Shown: positions 1 through 8,753, counted from the stretch's first letter. The stretch is 64,000 bases of DNA from Candidatus Pseudoscillospira faecavium (GCA_904420565.1 CAJFVV010000024.1:1-64000); one strand, 5' to 3'. Made by a program: numbers and translations. The notes: generated by a model not told the origin, from the sequence alone.

Positions 1-128
1 AAGGTAAGAGAAGTTACAAAAATATCTTTAGAATCGTAAGGTGATTTAGTCTTATAAATTCCGTCCGATATTTTTTGAAAATCAGACGTTGTATACTTTT
101 CTGGTGTGAAATTTTGAAAATTTTTCAT
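1..128 (-). CDS. Partial hypothetical protein, runs off the left edge
   Basis: An open frame on the minus strand begins with ATG at 128-126 and runs 42 codons to the window edge without a stop. The product starts MKNFQNFTPEKYTTSDFQKI and then has several Lys, Asp and Tyr residues. An AGGATG ribosome-binding site lies 7 bases upstream of the ATG. The stretch is clearly richer in A+T than the core genes to its right, which together with the broken mobile-element gene beside it suggests transferred DNA. I do not recognise the family and cannot give a function. Chance open frame is a real alternative because only 42 codons are visible. Confidence 0.4.
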   Translation of the reverse strand, partial: MKNFQNFTPEKYTTSDFQKISDGIYKTKSPYDSKDIFVTSLT

Positions 129-205
129 ATTGTCTCATCCTGAAAGTTTCAATTTATCGCTCTGTTGTTGAAAAAATATACCATAAAGATGTGAACAAAT
201 CAACC

Positions 206-469
206 TCATTTCAGTCTGTCGGCGGCGTTGTTCTCTCTGGCATATCGCCGCGCCTTTTCCCGGCATTCCTCACTGTATGGGGCGGTCAGAGGTCAAGAGA
301 AGCGGCCTTTCTCAATATCAAACTCCATGTAGCCCGTTTCCGGGTCTGCGTCGGTCTGCTGGCAGATCGACGGATAACGGCGGCTATATGCAAGCAGACG
401 CTTTTTCAGGGCGGCGTTGTGGGTGCGGATCGTGCCGGCCGTTTGGTGAAACCGCCAGAGTTTGGGCCA
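206..469 (-). pseudogene. Remnant of small mobile-element protein with in-frame stop
   Basis: Reading the minus strand from 469 gives a coherent protein-like frame containing WRFHQTAGTIRTHNAALKKR, then a segment with PETGYMEFDIEKGRFS. A TGA stop at 295-293 follows. The same frame then continues as PLTAPYSEECREKARRYARE and ends at a second TGA at 208-206. A single C-to-T change (CGA to TGA) would explain the interruption. From memory this resembles small proteins carried by Firmicutes phages and integrative elements, with the EIEKGRFS...TAPYSEE pattern; I could not check this. No start codon is seen, the frame opening with TGG after a stop. The overlapping plus-strand frame (191-565) resembles nothing I know and is treated as a shadow. 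Confidence 0.5.
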
Positions 470-508
470 TCACTACTTATCTTGAAAAGGGACGCTGCAG
501 GCACATAC

Positions 509-537
509 TTGCCAGTAAAATACTTTTATGTTAAAAT
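509..537 (+). promoter_or_regulatory. Candidate sigma-A promoter of the M50-scpAB operon
   Basis: TTGCCA at 509-514 and TAAAAT at 532-537 are separated by 17 bases, about 50 bases upstream of the first gene of the operon. The -35 has one mismatch to TTGACA and the -10 one mismatch to TATAAT. The 470-589 stretch shows nothing else apart from the ribosome-binding site AGGAGG just before 590. Confidence 0.5.
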
Positions 538-589
538 AATATTCTATATTAGCATATTGTGCTGAAAGGCTCTTGAATAAAGGAGGATT

Positions 590-1261
590 ATGCCCTTGCT
601 GCACTATCTGACCAATTTGTTTCAGCAGATTGATTTGACCAATTTAACCAGTTTGGGGCTGCGGGTTGTCAGTGTTTTTTTGTGTTTGACGATTCACGAA
701 ACCAGCCATGGTTTGGCGGCCTATGCTTTGGGGGACCCAACGGCAAAAAAGGAGCATCGTCTGTCATTGAATCCGCTGCGGCATATCGATCCTCTGGGCC
801 TTTTGATGATGTTTTTTGTCGGATTCGGCTGGGCAAAACCGGTTCCGGTGGATATGCGGTATTTTAAAAATCCAAAATCCGGTATGGCATTAACAGCATT
901 GGCAGGGCCGCTTTCCAACTTTGTGCTTGCAATTATTTTGCTGTTGATTTGCAAATATATGGCTTATACTGTTGCGGTTACCGCCTTTACTTTGGGGCTG
1001 TATCAATTTTTGTTCATCACTGCATTTCTCAGTGTGGGGCTGGGCACATTTAATCTGCTTCCGATTCCACCGCTGGATGGTTCGAAAGTTTTATTTTCTT
1101 TTTTGCCGGATCGCATGTACCTCAAGCTGATGTATTATGAACGATATGGTATGATTTTATTGTTGGCAATGGCTTTCTTGGGCGCAGGAAACGGATTCCT
1201 GTCGATGTTGATGAACATGGTGTTTCGCGGCCTTGCAGCTTTGATCGGATTCTCTTATTGA
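590..1261 (+). CDS. Site-2 protease family protein (M50 zinc metallopeptidase)
   Basis: A 223-residue membrane protease of the short M50 (RIP) family, which cuts substrates within the membrane. The zinc motif HETSH is at about residue 37-41, inside HETSHGLAAYALGD, and is followed by the conserved NPLRHIDPLG segment. The second conserved motif, LPIPPLDGSKVL, at about 157-168 supplies the metal-binding Asp. Several hydrophobic segments fit four to six membrane passes, and there is no PDZ domain. The ATG start has AGGAGG 4 bases upstream. It stands directly before scpA, an arrangement common in Clostridia where the two genes are co-transcribed; the substrate is unknown and no link to SMC function has been shown. 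Confidence 0.88.
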   Translation: MPLLHYLTNLFQQIDLTNLTSLGLRVVSVFLCLTIHETSHGLAAYALGDPTAKKEHRLSLNPLRHIDPLGLLMMFFVGFGWAKPVPVDMRYFKNPKSGMALTALAGPLSNFVLAIILLLICKYMAYTVAVTAFTLGLYQFLFITAFLSVGLGTFNLLPIPPLDGSKVLFSFLPDRMYLKLMYYERYGMILLLAMAFLGAGNGFLSMLMNMVFRGLAALIGFSY

Positions 1262-1267
1262 CAGCAG

Positions 1268-2065
1268 GTGAAATTTTTGGACACTCCGATTTTCAAATTG
1301 GAACATGTGGTCAAAATAAAAGAAGAAGAGGCCTTGGAAAATTTTGTGGGCCCGCTCGATTTAATTTTGTACCTTTTGAGTAAAAATAAAATTGAGATTC
1401 AGGATATAAAAATTGCGGATATTTTGGATCAATATCTTTCTTATATCGAGCAGCGTCAAAAACTGGATTTGGAAGTTGCCAGTGAATTTGTTACGATGGC
1501 TGCCCATCTGGTTTATATCAAAACCCGTATGCTGCTTTCCATAGAAGATGAAGAAGCAAAATCTGAAATGGATCAGCTGATCAAATCTTTGGAAGAGCGC
1601 AAGCGCAATGAAGAGTATGTGCGCATCAAGACTGTGGCGGAAAAACTGGCCCGGCGCGGAGAATTTGGACGGGAAATTCTGACGAGAAATCCAGAACCCA
1701 TGGAGCGCGGAAAAATTTATGAGTATGTGCAGGAGCGCTCTGATTTAGTGATATGCATGCAGGATCTTTTAGATCGCTCTGGCAGCCGGGAGACGCCGTC
1801 GTTGGCAGCATTTGACAGTATTGTCATGCGGGAACCCTATCCGGTACAGGATAAGGCAAAAGATATTATTAGCCGCCTGGTGAAAAATGGCATCACCCGG
1901 TTTCGCTTGCTGTTTCGAGGCGCACGGAGCCGCAGCGAAATTGTTGCCACATTTCTTGCAGTGCTGGAATTGTGTAAAGCCCATGCAGTGCACATTGCCG
2001 GAAGCGAAACAGACTGCACGGTAGACTGCATCAATCAGGACATCGATGCAACGACGCTATCTTAA
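1268..2065 (+). CDS. scpA: Segregation and condensation protein A
   Basis: ScpA is the kleisin subunit of the bacterial SMC-ScpA-ScpB condensin, bridging the SMC heads in chromosome segregation. The conserved N-terminal segment FVGPLDLILYLLSKNKIEIQDI lies at about residues 26-47, here after a longer leader than the usual MKLxxFEGPLDLL start. The C-terminal winged-helix region follows at about 185-265. The start is GTG at 1268, 6 bases after the stop of the protease gene; the leader contains no better start. At 265 residues the length is normal. scpB follows immediately, as in most Firmicutes, so the pair should be made together. Confidence 0.93.
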   Translation: MKFLDTPIFKLEHVVKIKEEEALENFVGPLDLILYLLSKNKIEIQDIKIADILDQYLSYIEQRQKLDLEVASEFVTMAAHLVYIKTRMLLSIEDEEAKSEMDQLIKSLEERKRNEEYVRIKTVAEKLARRGEFGREILTRNPEPMERGKIYEYVQERSDLVICMQDLLDRSGSRETPSLAAFDSIVMREPYPVQDKAKDIISRLVKNGITRFRLLFRGARSRSEIVATFLAVLELCKAHAVHIAGSETDCTVDCINQDIDATTLS

Positions 2066-2078
2066 AAGCAGGGAATGT

Positions 2079-2771
2079 ATGAAAATGGAAAATGTGGAAA
2101 CAAAAGAAGTTGTATCTATTGTAGAGGGAATTCTTTTTGCATCGGGAGAGCCGGTTGCCATTGATCGCATCTGTCTTGCCCTGGAAATGGATCGGGAAAC
2201 AGTGGAGCAGGTGCTCACCCATTTGGCGGATTACTACGCTTATGAGCGGCGCGGCATCCGTTTGGTGCAAATGGACAATTATTATCAGTTGGTTTCGGCA
2301 CCGGAATACGGCGAGATTATCCGCAGGGCTTTTGAAATCCGGAAACCCGCCAGATTGTCTCAGCCGGCGCTTGAAGTGTTGACGATTGTGGCATATTATC
2401 AACCCACAACCAGAGCTTATATCGATCAGATCCGCGGAGTAGACAGTGCCTATACGGTTGGCCTGTTGCTGGAGCGGCATTTGATTGAGGAGTGCGGCAG
2501 GCTGCAGGTGCCGGGGCGGCCGCGGCTGTATCGAACGACAAAGGAATTTTTGCGGGCGTTTCATCTCTCGTCGCTGGAGGAATTGCCGGAAATGCCTGGA
2601 GTGGAAACCGATGGGCAGCTTCGCCTGGGGGATAATGGAGAGGTAATTGCGCCGGAAGAACCTTCGGCTTATGCTGCGCCACAGGGAAATTTACCGAAGG
2701 ATCCGGAAATCAGCGTCCAGGAAGCGCTGGAGCCGGATGTGCAGGAAGAGGAACACACAAATACGCTGTGA
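2079..2771 (+). CDS. scpB: Segregation and condensation protein B
   Basis: ScpB is the dimeric winged-helix partner of ScpA and SMC. Conserved ScpB signatures are SIVEGILFASGEPV near the N terminus and RLSQPALEVLTIVAYYQPTT followed by IRGVDS at about residues 90-115, then GRPRLYRTT. The C terminus after about residue 165 is an acidic, poorly conserved tail. The frame is open from 2046, overlapping scpA, but 2079 is preferred: CAGGGA lies just upstream and the product then starts MKMENVETKEVV. ATG at 2085 is an equally possible start with better spacing. About 230 residues. Confidence 0.92.
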   Translation: MKMENVETKEVVSIVEGILFASGEPVAIDRICLALEMDRETVEQVLTHLADYYAYERRGIRLVQMDNYYQLVSAPEYGEIIRRAFEIRKPARLSQPALEVLTIVAYYQPTTRAYIDQIRGVDSAYTVGLLLERHLIEECGRLQVPGRPRLYRTTKEFLRAFHLSSLEELPEMPGVETDGQLRLGDNGEVIAPEEPSAYAAPQGNLPKDPEISVQEALEPDVQEEEHTNTL

Positions 2772-2795
2772 TACAGCAGGAAAGGGGAAATAGCG

Positions 2796-3449
2796 GTGCT
2801 GTGGATAATTTTTCCAATCATTCTGGTACTGCTGCTGTGCCTTTTGCTGTCTGCAAAAGTTGGTGTTCGCATTCTGTATGAAACGCAGCTTGTGATATGG
2901 ATTAAAGCAGGGCCTGTTGTAATGCAGGTTTATCCTGCGAAGGAAAAGAAAAAGCATAAAAAGAAAAAAGCGTCCAAATCCGTCAAGGAAGAGACTAAAA
3001 AAGAAAAGCAGCCCCGCAATGTGACTGCAGATGCTGTCTGGCATCTGGTGAGTGCGCTTCTGCCGCCGGCTTTTGATATAATGGAGCGTGTGAGCAGCAG
3101 CATGCATATTCAGATGCTCCGGCTGCATTTGATTATTTCAGATCCAAATCCTGCTGCAGCAGCCCGGCGCTATGGCAATGTGAATGCCGTTTTTTGGCCG
3201 GTTCTCTCAGCTATGGGGAGTCTTGTGACCATAGAGCGGCAAAAAGTAAACCTGGAGCTTGATTTTGCAGCACATCGAAGCATGGCAGAAGGGGAGCTTT
3301 TTGTTACTTTGCGCATTTATCATGGTATTGCAATATTACTGGCAGACGGCAAGGTTATTTTAAAAGCGGTGCTCCGTTTTATGAAAGAAACGAAGCCGGA
3401 CACAGCACAAAAACAGAAAAAAACAGAAAAGGAATCGGCTGCGGCCTAA
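2796..3449 (+). CDS. DUF2953 family protein
   Basis: A 217-residue protein with one N-terminal membrane helix (residues 1-18, LWIIFPIILVLLLCLLL) followed by a very Lys-rich cytoplasmic linker at about 48-75 (KEKKKHKKKKASKSVKEE). The rest has the alternating beta-like pattern of DUF2953, including a segment ending LELDFAAHRSMAEGELFVTL. The family is found next to scpAB and ytfJ in spore formers and has no established biochemical role; a sporulation role is inference from context. Start is GTG at 2796 with GGAAAGGGGA about 8 bases upstream. Confidence 0.75.
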   Translation: MLWIIFPIILVLLLCLLLSAKVGVRILYETQLVIWIKAGPVVMQVYPAKEKKKHKKKKASKSVKEETKKEKQPRNVTADAVWHLVSALLPPAFDIMERVSSSMHIQMLRLHLIISDPNPAAAARRYGNVNAVFWPVLSAMGSLVTIERQKVNLELDFAAHRSMAEGELFVTLRIYHGIAILLADGKVILKAVLRFMKETKPDTAQKQKKTEKESAAA

Positions 3450-3482
3450 AATCCATTTGAATCAGAAAGGAAGTTATGCGAA

Positions 3483-3878
3483 ATGGATAAGCATCCAATC
3501 AATGACTTGTTGGCGACAACGATGGAAAAAATGCGCGAAATGGTGGATACCAATGCCATTGTTGGACAACCAATTACAACGCCGGATGGTGTAACGCTGA
3601 TTCCGGTATCCAGGATGAGCTTCGGCTTTGGCAGCGGCGGCGGAGATCTGCAAAGCAAACATACAGGGCCGCAGAGCAGCAATGTAGTTGGCGGCAGCGG
3701 TGCCGGTGTCGATATTGCGCCCATTGCCTTTTTGGTAGTTAAGGACGGCTTTGTCCGGGTTTTGCCGGTTGCAGTTCCGCCGTCCTCTACGATTGACCGG
3801 GTGATTGACATGGCGCCGGATATTATGGATAAAGTGGACAAATTTATCAATCGCAATCAAGAAAAGAGCGAGAAGTAA
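3483..3878 (+). CDS. ytfJ: Sporulation protein YtfJ (GerW family)
   Basis: A 131-residue GerW/YtfJ protein. Hallmarks are the N-terminal MDKHPINDLLATTMEKMREM, then GQPITTPDGVTLIPVSRMSFGF and a Gly/Ser-rich loop (GSGGGDLQSK) at about 56-65, then the hydrophobic IAPIAFLVVKDGFVRVLPV. The family is linked to germination and spore function in Bacillus and is conserved in spore formers; its molecular action is unknown. ATG at 3483 follows AGAAAGGAAG. It sits between the DUF2953 gene and the D,D-carboxypeptidase, the usual clostridial order, so it is probably part of the same transcript. Confidence 0.9.
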   Translation: MDKHPINDLLATTMEKMREMVDTNAIVGQPITTPDGVTLIPVSRMSFGFGSGGGDLQSKHTGPQSSNVVGGSGAGVDIAPIAFLVVKDGFVRVLPVAVPPSSTIDRVIDMAPDIMDKVDKFINRNQEKSEK

Positions 3879-3912
3879 AAGGGCATACTAACGGTCACCG
3901 TGAGGTGATCGT

Positions 3913-5040
3913 ATGGTTCAAAAACGAGTTTGGAAAAATTGTTTGCTTGCGTTGTGCTGTGCTGTCATGTTGGTTGGTATGACGGCGCAGCCGCAGGCTG
4001 TAGAAACTTCTGCCTCTGCGGCCATTTTAATAGAAGCAGACAGCGGCCGTGTGCTTTATGAACACAATGCCGATCAAAAGATGCTGATTGCGAGCACCAC
4101 AAAGATTATGACGGCACTTGTTGTGCTGGAATCTTGTGATTTGGATGAAATAGTTGCTATTACACAGGCGCATATGGCGGAAGGATCTTCCATGTATCTA
4201 CAGCCTGGGGAAGAGCTGACAGTGGAAACACTGCTGTATGGTTTGCTGCTGTGCTCAGGTAATGATGCGGCTTTGGCGCTAGCAGACCACTGCGGCCCTG
4301 GTGTGGAAGTGTTTGTGGAGAAAATGAATGATAAGGCAAGAGCGTTAGGCCTTGCCAATACTTCTTTTGCCAATCCCAATGGCTTGGATGATGAGCAGCA
4401 TTATTCTACGGCGCGGGACATGGCCCGCTTGGCTGCATATGCGATGAAAAATGAAACATTCAGCCGGATTGTTTCTACCAAAAGCATTACAATCGGCGGA
4501 CGTACTATGACCAACCATAATAAACTTTTGTCTCGTTATGAAGGATGTATCGGGCTGAAAACAGGTTATACCAAGGCTGCGGGGCGGACACTTGTTTCCT
4601 GCGCTGTTCGGGATGGCATGAAATTGATTGCGGTGACATTAAAAGATGGGAACGACTGGGCAGATCATGCGGCGTTGTTTGATTATGGCTTTTCACAGTA
4701 TCAGATGCAGTCCCAGGCAGTCCGGGAGAAGGCAGCCTGTGAGATTCCGGTGCTGAACGGGACGGAGCAGAAAGTTTCTCTTTGCTATGGCGCGGATTTT
4801 TCCTATCCCGTGCAGGCGGGGGAAACTCTGGAAGTGCAGTGGAATATACCGGAATGCACATTTGCGCCAGTGAAAGGCGGCAAACAGGCCGGTGAAGCTG
4901 TTTATTGCATCAATGGACAGGAAATTGGATGTGTGCCGCTGCATTATGGTGCTTCTGTCGAACCGTTGCAGGTACCCCGGTCATCTGGCATATTTGAGCG
5001 TGTGATTTCTTATGTACAGAGGATGACCAACGCGGCATAA
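3913..5040 (+). CDS. D-alanyl-D-alanine carboxypeptidase (PBP5 / S11 family)
   Basis: An exported penicillin-binding protein that trims the terminal D-Ala from peptidoglycan stem peptides. The three serine-hydrolase motifs are present: STTK at residues 61-64 (nucleophile Ser61), SGN at 115-117 and KTG at 216-218. A basic start followed by LLALCCAVMLVGMTA gives a signal peptide with cleavage near AQPQA. After about residue 270 comes the C-terminal PBP5-type beta domain and a short amphipathic tail. At 375 residues it is the length of DacF/DacB-like proteins. The ytfJ neighbour and the spore genes suggest a DacF/DacB-like sporulation role, but a housekeeping role cannot be excluded, so no symbol is given. 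Confidence 0.92.
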   Translation: MVQKRVWKNCLLALCCAVMLVGMTAQPQAVETSASAAILIEADSGRVLYEHNADQKMLIASTTKIMTALVVLESCDLDEIVAITQAHMAEGSSMYLQPGEELTVETLLYGLLLCSGNDAALALADHCGPGVEVFVEKMNDKARALGLANTSFANPNGLDDEQHYSTARDMARLAAYAMKNETFSRIVSTKSITIGGRTMTNHNKLLSRYEGCIGLKTGYTKAAGRTLVSCAVRDGMKLIAVTLKDGNDWADHAALFDYGFSQYQMQSQAVREKAACEIPVLNGTEQKVSLCYGADFSYPVQAGETLEVQWNIPECTFAPVKGGKQAGEAVYCINGQEIGCVPLHYGASVEPLQVPRSSGIFERVISYVQRMTNAA

Positions 5041-5047
5041 AAAGGAT

Positions 5048-5764
5048 GTGAAGCATACGGAGGAACGTATCAGTAAAATATTGTCGGCTTATGGTGTATG
5101 CTCCCGCAGAACAGCGGAGGAATGGATCCGTTGTGGCCGCGTTGTGGTCAATGGCGTTGCGGCGGAACTTGGACAAAAAGCGGATGCACAGCGGGATAAA
5201 ATCTGCATCGACGGCAAGTTGTTGGGGATACGCGAACCGTTTTGCTATATCATGCTGCACAAGCCACGGGGATATATCACGACAGTATCTGATGAAAAGG
5301 GCAGAAGGACTGTTATGGATTTGCTGGCGGATGCGCCTGGGCGTATTTGGCCTGTGGGCCGTCTGGATATGGATTCGGAGGGCTTGCTGTTGCTGACCAA
5401 TGATGGAGAATTGACCAATCGATTGCTGCACCCGCGCCATGAAGTGGAAAAAGTGTATGAAGTTTGGGTGAGTGGAGATCTGAAAGCGGCGGTGCCGAAG
5501 CTTCGGAATATGCGTATATTGGAAGGGGAAGCGATTGCCCGCCCTGGTGTTTATGTGCGCCGTGCCGGTCCTGAGGATGGCGTGCTTTCCATGGTGATTC
5601 ACGAAGGAAAAAATCGGCAGATTCGGCGGATGTGTGCTTCTGTTGGGCTGCAAGTCCGTCGGCTCAAACGCGTCCGGGAAGGAGCGGTTTCTTTGGGAAG
5701 GCTGCCGCGCGGAAAGTGGAGATTTTTAACTGAAGAAGAAATTGCTCTGCTGAAACGAGTGTGA
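5048..5764 (+). CDS. rluB: Pseudouridine synthase, RluB/RsuA family
   Basis: Isomerises a uridine to pseudouridine in ribosomal RNA; RluB acts on 23S helix 89 in characterised bacteria. An S4 RNA-binding domain occupies residues 1-60 (ERISKILSAYGVCSRRTAEE). The catalytic domain has the motif GRLDMDSEGLLLLTNDGEL at about 112-130, with the catalytic Asp in GRLD, and the conserved IHEGKNRQIRRMC near 185-197. 238 residues is typical. The start is GTG at 5048; its AAAGGA site is unusually close, about 2 bases away, so the start is the least certain part. It ends the operon before a clear terminator. Confidence 0.88.
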   Translation: MKHTEERISKILSAYGVCSRRTAEEWIRCGRVVVNGVAAELGQKADAQRDKICIDGKLLGIREPFCYIMLHKPRGYITTVSDEKGRRTVMDLLADAPGRIWPVGRLDMDSEGLLLLTNDGELTNRLLHPRHEVEKVYEVWVSGDLKAAVPKLRNMRILEGEAIARPGVYVRRAGPEDGVLSMVIHEGKNRQIRRMCASVGLQVRRLKRVREGAVSLGRLPRGKWRFLTEEEIALLKRV

Positions 5765-5776
5765 ATCATAAAGCTG

Positions 5777-5812
5777 TCCGCAAAATCGCTTTTGCAATTT
5801 TGCGGATTTTTT
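5777..5812 (+). terminator. Rho-independent terminator after rluB
   Basis: Perfect 10-bp inverted repeat TCCGCAAAAT (5777-5786) and ATTTTGCGGA (5797-5806) with a 10-base loop, followed by TTTTTT at 5807-5812. Confidence 0.85.
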
Positions 5813-5942
5813 CTTGCATTTTTGCAGGATTTCAGTTAAAATAAATTCAATTTTGCTGCGTACTGCCTGCCGTGGTTCAGAAGAGTCTCTGCGCGGGCGG
5901 ACAGTGTTTTCTATATCGCTCGTTTGATTGAGGTGATAATTT

Positions 5943-6812
5943 ATGACCAGTGATGTATTGTCCCTGATTCGTGAAAATATGGATGGTTTTTCCAAACGGC
6001 AGCGGGCAATTGCCAATTATATCATGGATAATTATGATAAGGCGGCGTTTATGACGGCGAGCCGTTTGGGAAAAACCATTGATGTCAGCGAATCGACAGT
6101 GGTGCGTTTTGCGGCGGAGCTGGGCTATGACGGGTATCCGGAAATGCAGCAGGCTCTGCAGGAAATGATTCGCAATAAATTGACATCTATTCAGCGCATT
6201 GAAGTTTCTGAAAATCGTCTGGGCTCCAATGATGTGTTGTCTGCCGTGATGCAGAGTGATATGGAGGAGATTCGCCTGTCTTTGGACCGGGTGGACCGCG
6301 CAAGTTTTTCAGCGGCAGTTGAAAAAATTGTCAATGCAAAACGGATTTATATTCTTGGACTGCGGTCATCCACGGCAATTGCCAGTTTTTTGGGATTTTA
6401 TTTTAATCTCCTTTTTGATAATGTGGTGTTGGTACATACGACATCGGTAAGTGAAATGTTTGAGCAGGTCCTGCGTATCGGCCCCGGTGATGTAATGATT
6501 GGCATCAGTTTCCCGCGCTATTCCAGCAGGACGGTGAAAGTGATGCAGTTTGCTTCCGATCGCGGCGCCGAAGTGCTGGCCATTACGGACAGCGAGGCAT
6601 CACCCTTATATGAAATTGCGCATACGGCTTTGCTGGCCAAGAGCGATATGGTTTCCTTTATTGATTCATTGGTTGCGCCGCTGAGTTTGGTCAACGCACT
6701 CATCGTTGCCGTTGGGCGGCAGATGAACAGGGATATTTCCAGCACCTTTGTGGAGTTGGAAAAGATCTGGTCGGAATATGGAGTTTATGAAAATGCCGGA
6801 CACATTGAATAA
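5943..6812 (+). CDS. MurR/RpiR family transcriptional regulator
   Basis: A 289-residue sugar-responsive regulator. The N-terminal RpiR-type helix-turn-helix covers about 1-75 (KRQRAIANYIMDNYDKAAFM, then DVSESTVVRFAAELGYDGY). The C-terminal SIS sugar-phosphate-binding domain covers about 115-255 (AKRIYILGLRSSTAIASFLG, then PGDVMIGISFPRYSSRTV). Such proteins sense phosphosugars and control sugar or amino-sugar genes, but no sugar gene is adjacent here, so the target is unknown. ATG at 5943 follows GAGGTGA. Its 3' end overlaps the next gene by about 20 bases. Confidence 0.9.
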   Translation: MTSDVLSLIRENMDGFSKRQRAIANYIMDNYDKAAFMTASRLGKTIDVSESTVVRFAAELGYDGYPEMQQALQEMIRNKLTSIQRIEVSENRLGSNDVLSAVMQSDMEEIRLSLDRVDRASFSAAVEKIVNAKRIYILGLRSSTAIASFLGFYFNLLFDNVVLVHTTSVSEMFEQVLRIGPGDVMIGISFPRYSSRTVKVMQFASDRGAEVLAITDSEASPLYEIAHTALLAKSDMVSFIDSLVAPLSLVNALIVAVGRQMNRDISSTFVELEKIWSEYGVYENAGHIE

Positions 6813-8049
6813 GGTGCTTATCATTGGCGGCGGTGCAGCAGGTATGATGGCAGCGATTGCTGCAGCAGAAGCAGGGGCCCCGGTGACATTGCTGGAGCGC
6901 AATGAAAAGGTGGGGCGAAAATTAAACATCACAGGAAAAGGGCGGTGCAATCTGACCAATGACTGTACTGCCCAGGAAGCGCTGGCCCAAGTGCCGTGCA
7001 ACAGCCGGTTTTTGTTCAGTTCTTTTTCGAGGTTTGACTGCCGTGCAGCGATGGATTTTTTTCAGCGGCACGGTTTAGCGCTGAAAACAGAACGCGGCAG
7101 CCGTGTGTTTCCGGTGTCGGACAGCGCCTATGATGTGACAGATACTTTGCAGCATACAATGCAAAAGCATCATGTGCAGATTATCCATGATCGGGCACTG
7201 CAGCTTCTTTTTGCAGAAAATGGAGCTGTTTGCGGAGCTGCAGGCGAAAAGAACCGCTATTTTGGAACATGTGTCATTCTGGCAACGGGAGGCGTATCCT
7301 ATCCGGCTACCGGTTCTACCGGGGATGGGTATGCCATGGCGGCACAAGCGGGCCATACGATTATTGCACCGAAGGCGTCGCTGATTTCGCTGGTATGCAG
7401 CGACGATTGCTGTGGACGTATGCAGGGGCTTTCTTTGCGCAATGTTGCGCTGACGGTTAAGAATCAGAAAGGAAAAACGATTTATACAGATTTTGGTGAA
7501 ATGCTGTTTACGGATAAGGGTGTATCCGGACCGATTATTTTGTCAGCCAGTGCGCATTGCAGGAATTATGAAAAAGAAACGTATCGTTTGTGGATTGATT
7601 TGAAGCCTGCTCTGGATGAAAAGCAGTTGGATGCGCGTATTCTGAGGGATTTGGAAGCGCAGCAGAATAAAGATATAGTCAATGTTCTTGCGGGGCTGCT
7701 GCCAAGGAGCATGATCCCGGTAATGCTGGAGCGCACAAAAATTCCCGCGCATACAAAGGCGCATTCAGTCACGCGGCAGCAGCGCAGGGCTTTGCTGGAA
7801 ACGATGAAGCACTTTTCACTGACTGTTGTAGGCCCGGGGCCGATTGAACAGGCGATTGTGACATCAGGCGGCGTGAAAACCAGCGAAATTGACCCTGCTA
7901 CCATGGCGTCTAAAAAAGCTCCCGGACTTTATTTTGCAGGAGAACTGATTGATGTCGACGCATATACGGGCGGCTTTAATTTGCAGATTGCCTGGGCTAC
8001 GGGCCATGTTGCCGGCGTTGCTGCAGCAATGGCTTGTCAAAATCTATGA
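6793..8049 (+). CDS. NAD(P)/FAD-dependent oxidoreductase, HI0933/YhiN family
   Basis: A flavoprotein of the HI0933 (BaiN/YhiN) family. The Rossmann FAD motif VLIIGGGAAGMMAAIAAAEAG starts at about residue 7, followed by NEKVGRKLNITGKGRCNLTN, the family signature. An ATGGVSYPATGSTGDGY motif lies near 165-181 and a C-terminal TGGFNLQIAWATGHVAG completes the FAD site. BaiN of Clostridium scindens reduces bile-acid intermediates, but most members have no known substrate and this one cannot be assigned. The frame is open from 6748, but GGAG at 6780-6783 best fits ATG at 6793 (6787 is possible). About 418 residues; the order flavoprotein-cmk-plsC-ispH is conserved in Clostridia. Confidence 0.88.
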   Translation: MPDTLNKVLIIGGGAAGMMAAIAAAEAGAPVTLLERNEKVGRKLNITGKGRCNLTNDCTAQEALAQVPCNSRFLFSSFSRFDCRAAMDFFQRHGLALKTERGSRVFPVSDSAYDVTDTLQHTMQKHHVQIIHDRALQLLFAENGAVCGAAGEKNRYFGTCVILATGGVSYPATGSTGDGYAMAAQAGHTIIAPKASLISLVCSDDCCGRMQGLSLRNVALTVKNQKGKTIYTDFGEMLFTDKGVSGPIILSASAHCRNYEKETYRLWIDLKPALDEKQLDARILRDLEAQQNKDIVNVLAGLLPRSMIPVMLERTKIPAHTKAHSVTRQQRRALLETMKHFSLTVVGPGPIEQAIVTSGGVKTSEIDPATMASKKAPGLYFAGELIDVDAYTGGFNLQIAWATGHVAGVAAAMACQNL

Positions 8050-8063
8050 AAGAGGAAATGTGC

Positions 8064-8753
8064 ATGAAACATCCATTCCATGCTGTTGCAATTGACGGAC
8101 CCTCGGGGGCTGGAAAAAGTTCTCTGGCGCGCCGGGCAGCGGCACAGCTTCATTTTTTATATGTTGATACAGGTGCAATTTATCGTTCAATTGCTTGGTA
8201 TGCTCTGCAGAAAAAGGTGCCTTTAGAGCAAGCCGATGCCATTGCAGCGCTGCTTCCGGAGATACATGTGGAAATTTCTTATGGTGCAGATGGTTTGCAG
8301 CATATGCTGATTGATGGGGAGGATATCACCGCGGAAATTCGGCGGCCTGAGGTTTCTGCGGCCGCGTCGAAAGTGGCGGCGGTTCCGGCAGTGCGGGCGT
8401 ATTTGCTGGAAATGCAGCGCCGGCTGGCTTTGGAAAACAATGTGATCATGGATGGCCGCGATATTGGAACTGTGGTGCTGCCGGAGGCTGATTGCAAAAT
8501 TTTTCTGACAGCGTCGGATCATGTGCGGGCACAGCGCCGCTGCAGGGAACTTGCGGATCGCGGCACACCAGTCGACTATGAAACAGTGCTGGAGGATATG
8601 CGCCGTCGGGATGAGCAGGATCGAACCAGAGCTGTGGCACCGCTGCAGCAGGCGGAAGATGCGGTGCTGCTGGACACATCTGCAATGAACTTTGAACAGA
8701 GCGCAGCAGCGCTTGTGCAAATCATAGAGGAGAAACTTGCCCATGAAGCGTAA
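8064..8753 (+). CDS. cmk: Cytidylate kinase
   Basis: Phosphorylates CMP and dCMP to the diphosphates using ATP. The P-loop GPSGAGKSS is at residues 12-20, followed by YVDTGAIYRSIAW and the CMP-binding MDGRDIGTVVLPEA motif. The 229-residue length is typical. An upstream frame exists from 8034, but AGAGGA at 8051-8056, 7 bases before the ATG at 8064, fixes the start as MKHPFHAVAIDG. The 3' end overlaps plsC by 11 bases, so the two are translationally coupled. Confidence 0.95.
   Translation: MKHPFHAVAIDGPSGAGKSSLARRAAAQLHFLYVDTGAIYRSIAWYALQKKVPLEQADAIAALLPEIHVEISYGADGLQHMLIDGEDITAEIRRPEVSAAASKVAAVPAVRAYLLEMQRRLALENNVIMDGRDIGTVVLPEADCKIFLTASDHVRAQRRCRELADRGTPVDYETVLEDMRRRDEQDRTRAVAPLQQAEDAVLLDTSAMNFEQSAAALVQIIEEKLAHEA

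Noticed and set aside
191..565. Plus-strand 124-residue frame at the left edge
   Set aside because: It overlaps the minus-strand mobile-element remnant, has no good ribosome-binding site, and no recognisable motif.
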